Source: Bifidobacterium platyrrhinorum (lineage in GTDB: Bacteria > Actinomycetota > Actinomycetes > Actinomycetales > Bifidobacteriaceae). Taken from it: a DNA stretch of 64,000 nucleotides. The stretch spans positions 634,809 through 698,808 of the forward strand of contig NZ_WHZV01000001.1 of NCBI RefSeq assembly GCF_010667645.1, in the 5' to 3' direction. The notes beneath the pieces were generated by a model. That model worked only from the letters and a program-made list of their open reading frames with translations, did not search any database and was not told the origin of the DNA. This document shows, in pieces, positions 1-7,673 of this stretch; within the stretch, counting starts at the first letter, position 1; every line of letters starts with the position of its first letter. Made by a program: the position numbers and the translations under genes.

Positions 1-13
1 CCGTTTTTTGCGC

Positions 14-1441
14 TCAGATCCAATCATCGGGCTCGATGCCCTGCGGTCCGACGTATTCGCCGTTGGGCACGTAGCGCGCGTCGTCCTTGTCCTCAAGCCG
101 CGCGTCGCCGAACATGATCACGTCGCGACCGAAGGTCCAGTCGCCCTCGATGGTCACCGAATTCGCCGCGGCGAGAGATGGCACGTTGTAGGGGAAACGC
201 TCGTCGAAGTCATGGATGTTCTTGTAGTAACGCGGGTCGAGCGTCACGTTCGGGAAGATGTAGTTGCCGTCCTCCATCTCGTAGGTATCCGTCAAATGGA
301 AGCGGTCCGACCGCATGATGAACAGGTCGTCGGTGGTCTTGACGGGCAGGAAGCGCATGCGGTCCACCTGCACGCAGATGGCGCCCTCGAACAGCCCGAT
401 CGCCGCGCCCATCGCGGTCTCGAGCTGCAGCACGGGCGTGGTGGAGGAATCCGTCGGGTCGACGGTCTTGTGGTTGCGGATCACGGGCAGGGGCAGCACG
501 CCGTCATGCTCAGCGAGCAGCGCCTTGAGCGCGTCCACGCGCACCCATATCGAGTTCGTGTTGAAGTAGGGGTGCTTGTCGATGTTCTGGGCGTCGGCCT
601 TGTCGTCGGGATGGACCTGGCTCATCTCGCGCAGCATGAGACGCCCGGTCCTGCGGTCGCGCACGATGTGGCCGCCCTTGCGGTCGGCTTCGGTGCGGAC
701 CGCGACCTCGACCATGAACGGCGCGCCGGTGTCCTCGAAGTGCTGGGCGAGCGTGCGGGACGGCCGTGCGCCCAGATTGTCCGAGTTGGAGATGAACAGG
801 TATTCGAAGCCGTGTTCCTCGAGCTTGTCGAGCAGACCGGACTCCCAGATCGTGGAGTACAGGTCGCCATGCCCCGGCGGGCACCATTCGAGATCGGGGT
901 TCTCCGGGAAGGAGACCGGCTCGCCGGTGGCGATGTCGATCTTCGGCTCGACGTGCTGGATGATCTCCATCGGGATGTTCTCCTGATGGAACTTGCGGTT
1001 GCGGTGCAGCACCTTCATCGTGTCCTTGGAGGTGCGGAACGAGTTCATGAGCGTCAGCGGCAGCTCGACGCCGAGACGCGTGCGGGCGGTGAGCACCTGG
1101 CCGAGGATGATGTCGATGAAACGCATCTGCTTGGCCTTGTGGCGGCGCACCGGCAGCAGCGACTTCGCGCAGTCAAGGCCCATGGAGGTGCCCAGACCGC
1201 CGTTGAGCTTGAGGAAGGCGGTCTTGGCGAAGGCGTGCACCGCCTTGTCGTGGTCGATCGTCTCGTAGACGTCGTGGAAGCTCGGCACGCCGGTGAGCGG
1301 TTCGACGTCCGCCTCGCGGATCCAGCTGGAGGCTTCCTCGTTGCGCCAGACATCGTACAGGTGTCGGAACTGGCTGATGGCCATCTCACTCATGCCATGG
1401 TCGCGCATCTTGGCGGCGGACTGATCGAACACGTCGGACAC
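14..1441 (-). CDS. UTP--glucose-1-phosphate uridylyltransferase (UDPGP family)
   Basis: This 475-aa cytoplasmic enzyme makes UDP-glucose from UTP and glucose-1-phosphate, feeding galactose metabolism and glycan synthesis. It belongs to the long, eukaryote-like UDPGP family rather than the short GalU family. The nucleotide-binding signature FLKLNGGLGTSMG followed by AKSLLPV lies near residues 76-97, and the conserved LMNSFRTSKDT stretch follows. The start is GTG, chosen because AAGGAG stands 6 nt upstream. Length is normal for the family. It is transcribed toward the window edge and stands alone after proC. Confidence 0.93.
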   Translation of the reverse strand: MSDVFDQSAAKMRDHGMSEMAISQFRHLYDVWRNEEASSWIREADVEPLTGVPSFHDVYETIDHDKAVHAFAKTAFLKLNGGLGTSMGLDCAKSLLPVRRHKAKQMRFIDIILGQVLTARTRLGVELPLTLMNSFRTSKDTMKVLHRNRKFHQENIPMEIIQHVEPKIDIATGEPVSFPENPDLEWCPPGHGDLYSTIWESGLLDKLEEHGFEYLFISNSDNLGARPSRTLAQHFEDTGAPFMVEVAVRTEADRKGGHIVRDRRTGRLMLREMSQVHPDDKADAQNIDKHPYFNTNSIWVRVDALKALLAEHDGVLPLPVIRNHKTVDPTDSSTTPVLQLETAMGAAIGLFEGAICVQVDRMRFLPVKTTDDLFIMRSDRFHLTDTYEMEDGNYIFPNVTLDPRYYKNIHDFDERFPYNVPSLAAANSVTIEGDWTFGRDVIMFGDARLEDKDDARYVPNGEYVGPQGIEPDDWI

Positions 1442-1540
1442 TTCTGCTCCTTCATGGGGTGTTGCAACTCCTGCCCAGTGTAGTGGATGACGCCGCTACA
1501 TGCCCGCACGGGGGTATATGAGGGGTGGAGGATTCGTGAA

Positions 1541-1587
1541 CATGGCGCGACCGCATCACCCGGAGCGGATATTGCGGTCGCGCCATG
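1541..1587 (-). terminator. Strong hairpin downstream of proC
   Basis: A perfect 15-bp stem (1541-1555 with 1573-1587) and a 17-nt loop lie just after the proC stop. No clear T-run follows, so the termination role is inferred from position and stem strength. Confidence 0.55.
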
Positions 1588-1605
1588 CCCGCACGCTCCG
1601 GCCGA

Positions 1606-2436
1606 TCATTCCATGATCGCGTCGACGCCGTCGATCACCGTGCCGCGGAACCCGTCCTTCTCCAGCTTGCACACGCCCCGGATGGTGGTGCCGGCGGGCG
1701 AGCAGACGGCGTCCTTCATGGCCCCCGGGTGCTCGCCGTGCGCCATATGCAACGCGCCGACGCCCTCGACCATCTTCGCGGCGAGACGGTATGCGGTGGC
1801 GCGCTGCAGCCCGTATTTCACGCCGGCGTCGCCGAGCGCCTCGACGTACATGGCGGTGAACGCGGGGGCGCATCCGGCCACGACCATCGCGATGCCCATG
1901 TGCTCGGTGTCGACACGTTCGATGAGGCTGATCGGCGAGAACAGCTCCTCGAACGTCTCCGTCTCCTCGTCGGTGAGCGTGTTGGCGGATTCGGTGACGA
2001 GCACCCCCTCCCCGACGGCCATCGGCGTGTTCGGGATCGTGCACTGGATGTGCACGTCGGGGCGGTCCGCGTCCCCGTCGGCGGCCGCGCCGGAGAACAG
2101 GCCCCGGTATTTCTCCAGGTCCCATCCGGCGGCGATGGACACGACGATCCTGCCGGGCCGGGCGAGTTCCGCGGCGAGCGGCCCCACGACGGCTTCGATC
2201 TGATACGGCTTGACCGCGACGACGACCACGTCGGCGGCCGCGACGACCTCGAGCGGGTTGCGCAGCGGCCGCACGCCCAGTTCGGCCGTGTTCTTCTCGA
2301 GCTTGTCCCAGTGGGCGGCGCAGGCGACGATCTGCCCGCCACGCACGACGCCCGCGTCGACGAGTCCCCGTGCGATGGCCCGCGCCATGTTGCCGTATCC
2401 GATGAATCCGATGGTGATGTCGTTCAGATCGGTCAT
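1606..2436 (-). CDS. proC: Pyrroline-5-carboxylate reductase
   Basis: A 276-aa NAD(P)H-dependent enzyme for the last step of proline synthesis. The N-terminal Rossmann motif reads GFIGYGNMARAIARGL, followed by the typical VVVAVKPYQ strand and, in the C-terminal dimerisation domain, the glycine/serine-rich motif around AVCSPAGTTIRGV. The reading frame stays open far upstream, but the ATG at 2436 begins exactly at the usual ProC N-terminus, so the longer version is a shadow. A proline iminopeptidase gene lies upstream on the same strand, giving a plausible proline supply and salvage neighbourhood. Confidence 0.95.
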   Translation of the reverse strand: MTDLNDITIGFIGYGNMARAIARGLVDAGVVRGGQIVACAAHWDKLEKNTAELGVRPLRNPLEVVAAADVVVVAVKPYQIEAVVGPLAAELARPGRIVVSIAAGWDLEKYRGLFSGAAADGDADRPDVHIQCTIPNTPMAVGEGVLVTESANTLTDEETETFEELFSPISLIERVDTEHMGIAMVVAGCAPAFTAMYVEALGDAGVKYGLQRATAYRLAAKMVEGVGALHMAHGEHPGAMKDAVCSPAGTTIRGVCKLEKDGFRGTVIDGVDAIME

Positions 2437-2570
2437 ATCCGTTTCCTTCCCTGTCAAGTTCGATCGATGCCGGTTCGGTACGATGCGTACGATTATGGCC
2501 CCGCGACGTTTCCTATGCGCTTCGCGCCCATCGCGGGCGGCAGGTCCCGCATCCATCGTCCTTTCGCCGG

Positions 2571-4067
2571 TCAGCGGAACAATTCCTCGAGATCCCCCCT
2601 GTTCAGCGCCTCGTCCCACAGGTGGCGGAACACGACCGGGCCATGCAGGCCGTCGTGTTCGAACTCGTTCGTCGTCCAGTAGTGGCTGTTGCCGACGCGC
2701 GACAGCGTGTCGAGCTGGAGTCCCGAGTCCACGTACATGTCGTCGAAGTAGACGGCCGCCTGCAGCGGCACCTCGTTGCGGGCAAGCTGCGCCTCGTCGT
2801 AAATCACACCGAAACGTGTGTCCTCCATGAGCACATCCATCGCCGCCTTGAACGGGCGCAGCGCCGCCTCCTGCTCGAACATCCACGGGAACATCGCCTC
2901 GCCGGTGAACGTGAGCGGCCGCTCCCCCGCGCCGAATTCCGGCCTGGAGTCGCGTACGCGCTGCGCCGCCCAGCGGATCGGCCGCTCCAATTCGCCGTTC
3001 GCGTAGATGAACTCCTGCAGCGGCCAGTAGAGCGGGCGCGACGAGGTGGCGTTCATCATCTTGGCGAGGAATTCGTCGGACAACGTCGCACCGCCGGCCG
3101 GAGCGGAGCCGTCGCCATCGGCGAACGCGTCGTCGAGGATCCAGTGGACGCGTTCGAAGCTCGGCTTCATGCCGAAGTCGGAGCCGAGGCATTGCAGCCG
3201 TTCGACGGTGAGCGGGTCGCCGTTGGGCAGCAGCGGGAACCCGTGCGCGGCCATGCCGGCAATCATGCCGAGTCGGCGTCCGATGCCGTCGGAGGACATC
3301 GTCTCCGGCATGGTGTCGGCGAGGCGGGAGGCGAAGTCCCGTACCTCGGCGACGGTGGGCAGCATGTCGGCGAGCGCCGCCACACGCTCCATGTCCTGCG
3401 GGTAGCGTTCGTAGAACTGCCGGGTTTTGCGCGCCATGCGCGGGAACGTGTGTTCGTAGACTTCGGTGGCGTCGGCGGGCACGTGCGGGATGCCGCCGGT
3501 GGTGAAGCTGGCGGTCACGCCCTGCGGGTAGAGGGACAGGTAGGTGAGGGTGAGGAATCCGCCGTAGCTCTGGCCCAATGTCACCCATTTGCGGCCGCCG
3601 AATTCGGTGCGGCGCAGGTGTTCGAAGTCGCGCACGATGGAGTCGGCGAGGAATCGTTTGAGATAGTCGGCCTGTTCGCGTGCGGCGGTGATCGAGGAAC
3701 CGGCTCCGTCGCCGTCATGCGCGGCGGCGATGCGCGTCATCGTGTGCGTGTCGACGCGGTTGGAGCGTCCGGTGCCGCGTTGGTCGGGCAGGATGACGCG
3801 GAAGTGCTTCGTGGCCTCTTCGATCCACCCGTCGCTGGTCGTGTTCAGCAGGCGCGGGCCGGCGCCGCCGGGGCCGCCTTGGAGGAAGACGAGCAGAGGC
3901 AGGTCGTCGTGCACGTGTTCGGGCGTGGTGACGACGCGGTAGAAGAGTTTGATGGCTTTCCCGTCGAATCCCTTGCCGGGTTCGTGGCCGGCCCAGTCGA
4001 GCGGCACGTCGATGGACCGGTCCTCGATGTGCAGTCCGGGCACATAGTATTCGTTGAGCAGTGTCAT
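2571..4067 (-). CDS. Proline iminopeptidase-like alpha/beta hydrolase (family S33)
   Basis: A 498-aa protein of the S33 peptidase family, expected to release N-terminal proline from peptides in the cytoplasm. The oxyanion-hole motif LQGGPGGAG lies near residue 65, and the nucleophile Ser167 sits in GQSYGGF. A long helical cap and a C-terminal region with the HYWTTNEFEHDG stretch follow. The size matches the larger actinobacterial prolyl aminopeptidases. The start at 4067 is preceded by AAGGAAG. No signal peptide is seen. Substrate preference is known for the family, not shown here. Confidence 0.85.
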   Translation of the reverse strand: MTLLNEYYVPGLHIEDRSIDVPLDWAGHEPGKGFDGKAIKLFYRVVTTPEHVHDDLPLLVFLQGGPGGAGPRLLNTTSDGWIEEATKHFRVILPDQRGTGRSNRVDTHTMTRIAAAHDGDGAGSSITAAREQADYLKRFLADSIVRDFEHLRRTEFGGRKWVTLGQSYGGFLTLTYLSLYPQGVTASFTTGGIPHVPADATEVYEHTFPRMARKTRQFYERYPQDMERVAALADMLPTVAEVRDFASRLADTMPETMSSDGIGRRLGMIAGMAAHGFPLLPNGDPLTVERLQCLGSDFGMKPSFERVHWILDDAFADGDGSAPAGGATLSDEFLAKMMNATSSRPLYWPLQEFIYANGELERPIRWAAQRVRDSRPEFGAGERPLTFTGEAMFPWMFEQEAALRPFKAAMDVLMEDTRFGVIYDEAQLARNEVPLQAAVYFDDMYVDSGLQLDTLSRVGNSHYWTTNEFEHDGLHGPVVFRHLWDEALNRGDLEELFR

Positions 4068-4266
4068 GCGTCTGTCTTCCTTCCCTCCGCCGATGCGCGT
4101 TCGATCGCGTATGCCACGTCCACTGTACCCGGCGTCGGCCCGTCGTCCGACTTATGCCCATGGGGGTATTCGCCGGCCGTCCTGTTGCGCGCATCCTCTC
4201 CCCGGTTTTCCCGGATTCATCCCCTGGCATGATGGCGGTATGCCGCGGACGCGATAGCCTTGGGGC

Positions 4267-6741
4267 ATGGGTGTTGGGATGGGACGTATTGTGGCGTGGG
4301 GCCGCTCGCATGTGCTGGCCGTGGATGCGTTGCTCGCGTTGGCGATGGCGGCGTTCTGCCTGCTGCTGGCGAGCGGCACCGATCCGGGCACCGTCCCGGC
4401 GCTGCTGTTCCCCACGACCATGCGCGCCATGCGTCTGTGGTCGATCGTCATCCTTATGCCGGCGACGATGCGGCGGTGGCGGCCCGAGATGGCTTCCTGG
4501 CTGTTCGTCGCGCTGTGTGTGGCCCATCTCGTGTTCGGGCCCGCGGTCACGTACGCCGATCTCGTCTCTCTGCCGATGCTGTATTCGGCGCTGCTGTACG
4601 GCGATCCGCGCCATACGCCGCGTTTCGTCGTCGCCGCGTTCTCGATGGGCGCGCTCGTCTCCGGCGTCTGGGCGTTTGCATTCAATCTGGGGCCGTTGTT
4701 CGATGGGGCCGATGGTTGGTCGGCATGGCCGCCGACAAGGATGGCCATACCGGCCATGCCGACGTGCCGTTCGTCGACCAGCGGCGTGTTCGGCGCACAA
4801 TCGACGAGCTGCGCCGGCGGGATTGCGATCGATACGGTGATTCTGTTCCTGCTCGTTTCGGCGTGTCTGGTCAGCGTGATCATCATGGCGTTCTGGCAGC
4901 GTGCTCGGCTGGCCACGCTCAGGGCCATTCGCGAGCGCAACGAGTCGATCGCCGCGCGCGAGGTCGAGGAGACGCGCATCGCACGGCTGGCGGAACGTGC
5001 GCGCATCGCCCGCGACATGCACGATGTGGTGGCGCATACCCTGTCTACGATCATCGTCCAGTCGGACGGGGGACGGTATGCCGGCGCGCACGATCTCGCC
5101 GTGGCGAAACGTACGATGACGACGATTCGCCGCGAGGCGGCGCACGCCCGGCGCGACATGCACCGGCTGTTCGATGTATTCGGCGGATCGGCCGGCACCG
5201 GCTACGCGGACATCCCCGACCTGTTCGACGGCCATCCGCCGGTCGCGCGTCATGTGGACGGCGACGCGCGCCCCGATCGTCTCTCCCCCGATGCGGATAC
5301 CGCCGTGTTCCGTCTCGTACAGGAATCGCTGTCCAACGTGCGCAAGCATGCGGGTGACGGCGCCCGTGTGACGATGGACGAGACCTGGGGTTCGGACGCG
5401 TTGGGAATCGTCATCCATGATGACGGTATGGGAGCGTCCTCCGCCGTCGACGGGCATGCGCCCGGATATGGTCTGGTCGGCATGCGCGAGCGCATCGTCG
5501 CGACGGGAGGCGACGTCGAAGCAGGACCGTCGCCCGCAGGCGGGTTCACGGTCGCCGCGACGGTTCCGCTGCTGCCCGACCGTCGGCCCACCCGCGTGAA
5601 TTCCGACGACTCCGCGAGGTCCGACGACGCCGTGCCGGCGGCCCTGTCGAAGCTGCATGCCGATCTGGCATCGTTGCGCTCACGTCTGTCCGGCATCGAC
5701 GTGGACGCCGATGGCGTCGTATCCGGCGGCGCGGCGGGCATGACGCGCATCGGACGGATGGCGTGGTGGACCGAACGGCACTACCTGTTCATGGATATGC
5801 TGACCGCGGCACTGCTGACGCTCATGTTCCACACCGCGACGTTCAACGATTCGGGGCTGGCCTCCGCCACGTTCGCCTCGCTGCCGGCGAGGCGCGCGGT
5901 CGCCGTGGCCGTGACGGCCGCCTTGCTCGCGCCGTACGCGTTCCGTCGCCGGTTCCCGGAGTCGGCCGCCCTGGCGATGGCCGTCATGTCCGCCGTGGAA
6001 TTGCTGTTCGCCCCCTCCACGCTCGCCGTGAACGTATTCGCGTTGGCGTCGGTGTACTCGGCGGTGCTTTACGGACGCGACAGTGCCTGGCGCTGGGTGC
6101 TGGGCTGTGCGGCGTTCGATTCGTTGCTGTTCGGAGCCCGGGTCGTGACCGGGCGGGCCGGCTATGACTCGCTCGTCCAGGCGCTGCTGCAAGGCGACGG
6201 CGGCGAACCGGCCTGGGAGGTGACGCTCGGCGGGCTGCTGGGCGGCGGCATGGTGCTGCTGGTGTGTCTGGCATGCATGGCGATGGCCGAGTGGCGCCGT
6301 TCGAGCGGATCCGACGTGTTGGTGCTGCGGCAGCGCGAGGAGGCGCTGCGCGCCGAGGAGGATCGTCGGAAGGTGCTTGCGGCGAATATGGAACGCGAAC
6401 GCATCGGCGCCGCCATGCGTTCCGAGGTCGCGGCGACGCTCGGCACGGTCATCGACCGCGCCGACGAAGGATTGGCGATGCTCGATGGGACACCCGTGCC
6501 TTCGCCGGAACGCATCGCCGCATCGTTCTCCGACATCGGCGCGCAGGGGCGCGAGGCGTTGGCGCGCATGCGCAAGCTGCTCGCCGTGCTGCGCGAGACC
6601 GGGTTCAGTGACAAACCCCATGAACACGCCGAGGCGGACATGCTGCTCACGCCGATGGCGCCGTTGAGCGACCAACTGGACGACCAATTGGACCGACGGC
6701 CGAACGGCTTCCACCGGAATCGATCCGGCCGGTCCGACTGA
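4267..6741 (+). CDS. Tandem membrane histidine kinase fusion, second kinase unit degenerate
   Basis: An 824-aa membrane sensor made of two repeats. Unit one (residues about 1-470) has several membrane helices, then a HisKA_3 box with His252 in RDMHDVVAHTLS, an N-box-like NVRKHAGDG and the ATP-lid sequence GYGLVGMRERI. Unit two (about 495-824) repeats the membrane segment and a coiled helix, ERERIGAAMRSEVAATLG. There the phospho-accepting histidine is absent (Arg-Ser at that place), and no ATPase domain follows. The partner regulator starts 65 bp downstream. The second half may be a sensory or dimerising module; its ligand is unknown. Confidence 0.85.
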   Translation: MGVGMGRIVAWGRSHVLAVDALLALAMAAFCLLLASGTDPGTVPALLFPTTMRAMRLWSIVILMPATMRRWRPEMASWLFVALCVAHLVFGPAVTYADLVSLPMLYSALLYGDPRHTPRFVVAAFSMGALVSGVWAFAFNLGPLFDGADGWSAWPPTRMAIPAMPTCRSSTSGVFGAQSTSCAGGIAIDTVILFLLVSACLVSVIIMAFWQRARLATLRAIRERNESIAAREVEETRIARLAERARIARDMHDVVAHTLSTIIVQSDGGRYAGAHDLAVAKRTMTTIRREAAHARRDMHRLFDVFGGSAGTGYADIPDLFDGHPPVARHVDGDARPDRLSPDADTAVFRLVQESLSNVRKHAGDGARVTMDETWGSDALGIVIHDDGMGASSAVDGHAPGYGLVGMRERIVATGGDVEAGPSPAGGFTVAATVPLLPDRRPTRVNSDDSARSDDAVPAALSKLHADLASLRSRLSGIDVDADGVVSGGAAGMTRIGRMAWWTERHYLFMDMLTAALLTLMFHTATFNDSGLASATFASLPARRAVAVAVTAALLAPYAFRRRFPESAALAMAVMSAVELLFAPSTLAVNVFALASVYSAVLYGRDSAWRWVLGCAAFDSLLFGARVVTGRAGYDSLVQALLQGDGGEPAWEVTLGGLLGGGMVLLVCLACMAMAEWRRSSGSDVLVLRQREEALRAEEDRRKVLAANMERERIGAAMRSEVAATLGTVIDRADEGLAMLDGTPVPSPERIAASFSDIGAQGREALARMRKLLAVLRETGFSDKPHEHAEADMLLTPMAPLSDQLDDQLDRRPNGFHRNRSGRSD

Positions 6742-6806
6742 TTCGGGGAAGAATCAGGGTCCAAGGCCGCCCGCCGGATTCGGGACACCGGGTAGGGTGG
6801 TTCGGT

Positions 6807-7580
6807 ATGAGTGGGAACGACAGGATTCGCGTGGTCATCGCCGACGATCAGGAGCTGGTGAGGGCCGGGTTCGCCATGGTCATCGGCTCGCAGCCGGACA
6901 TGGACGTGGTCGGGCAGGCCGGCGACGGCGGCCGGGCCGTGGCATTGGCCGAACGGCTGCACCCCGATGTGGTGCTGATGGACGTGCGCATGCCCGGCAT
7001 GGACGGCATCGAGGCCACACGCCGCATCATCGCCGCCGACGCCGCCGCGGACGCCGGCACGTCCGGCGCCGACGACGCGTCCCCACGGGAGCATGCGACG
7101 CACGTGGTCATCCTCACGACGTTCGACCTGGACGAATACGTGATGGCGGCGATCGACGCCGGTGCCTCCGGCTTCCTGCTGAAGGACGCGGAGCCGGAGA
7201 TGTTGCTCAATTCGATCCGCACCGTGTACCGCGGGGACGCGGTCATCGCGCCGTCCGCGACGAAACGGCTCATCGAGAGGATGTTCGCGGACGGGCACGC
7301 GTCCCGACCGGCGACCGGCTCCCCGACGCCCGACACCTCCGACGGCCGCGACGCCGATGCACGCCCCGTCTACACCGATCCGGAGCTGGAACTGCTCACC
7401 GACCGTGAACGCGAGGTCCTCGTCGAGGTCGCGCACGGTCTGAGCAATCAGGAGATCGCCGACAAGCTGTTCATCAGCCTGCCGACCGTGAAGACGCATG
7501 TGGCGCACATCCTCGCCAAGATCAACGCGCGCGACCGCGTGCAGGCGGTGGTGTTCGCCTATGACAACCGGCTGGTGTGA
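6807..7580 (+). CDS. LuxR/NarL-family response regulator
   Basis: A 257-aa transcription regulator and the partner of the upstream kinase. The receiver domain carries the acidic pair in IADDQELVRAG, the phospho-acceptor Asp in VVLMDVRMPGMDG, the Thr in VILTTFD and the Lys in FLLKDAEPE. An insertion rich in Ala, Asp and Gly sits between the third and fourth strands (residues about 75-100), so the receiver is longer than usual. The C-terminal helix-turn-helix is the canonical LTDREREVLVEVAHGLSNQE type with TVKTHV. Targets are not evident; the adjacent convergent ABC exporter is a candidate. Confidence 0.93.
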   Translation: MSGNDRIRVVIADDQELVRAGFAMVIGSQPDMDVVGQAGDGGRAVALAERLHPDVVLMDVRMPGMDGIEATRRIIAADAAADAGTSGADDASPREHATHVVILTTFDLDEYVMAAIDAGASGFLLKDAEPEMLLNSIRTVYRGDAVIAPSATKRLIERMFADGHASRPATGSPTPDTSDGRDADARPVYTDPELELLTDREREVLVEVAHGLSNQEIADKLFISLPTVKTHVAHILAKINARDRVQAVVFAYDNRLV

Positions 7581-7610
7581 GCGGATCGGCGACGGAACAG
7601 AAAGAACGAC

Positions 7611-7664
7611 GGGACCGCCGGACGGCATGGTCCATGGCCATGGACCATGCCGTCCGGCGGTCCC
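7611..7664. terminator. Bidirectional terminator, 54-bp perfect palindrome
   Basis: Bases 7611-7637 and 7638-7664 are exact reverse complements with no loop spacing. The palindrome lies between the convergent response regulator (ends 7580) and ABC permease (ends 7674), and a short T-run follows on the plus strand. It can terminate transcription from both sides. Confidence 0.8.
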
Positions 7665-7673
7665 GGTTTTCCG

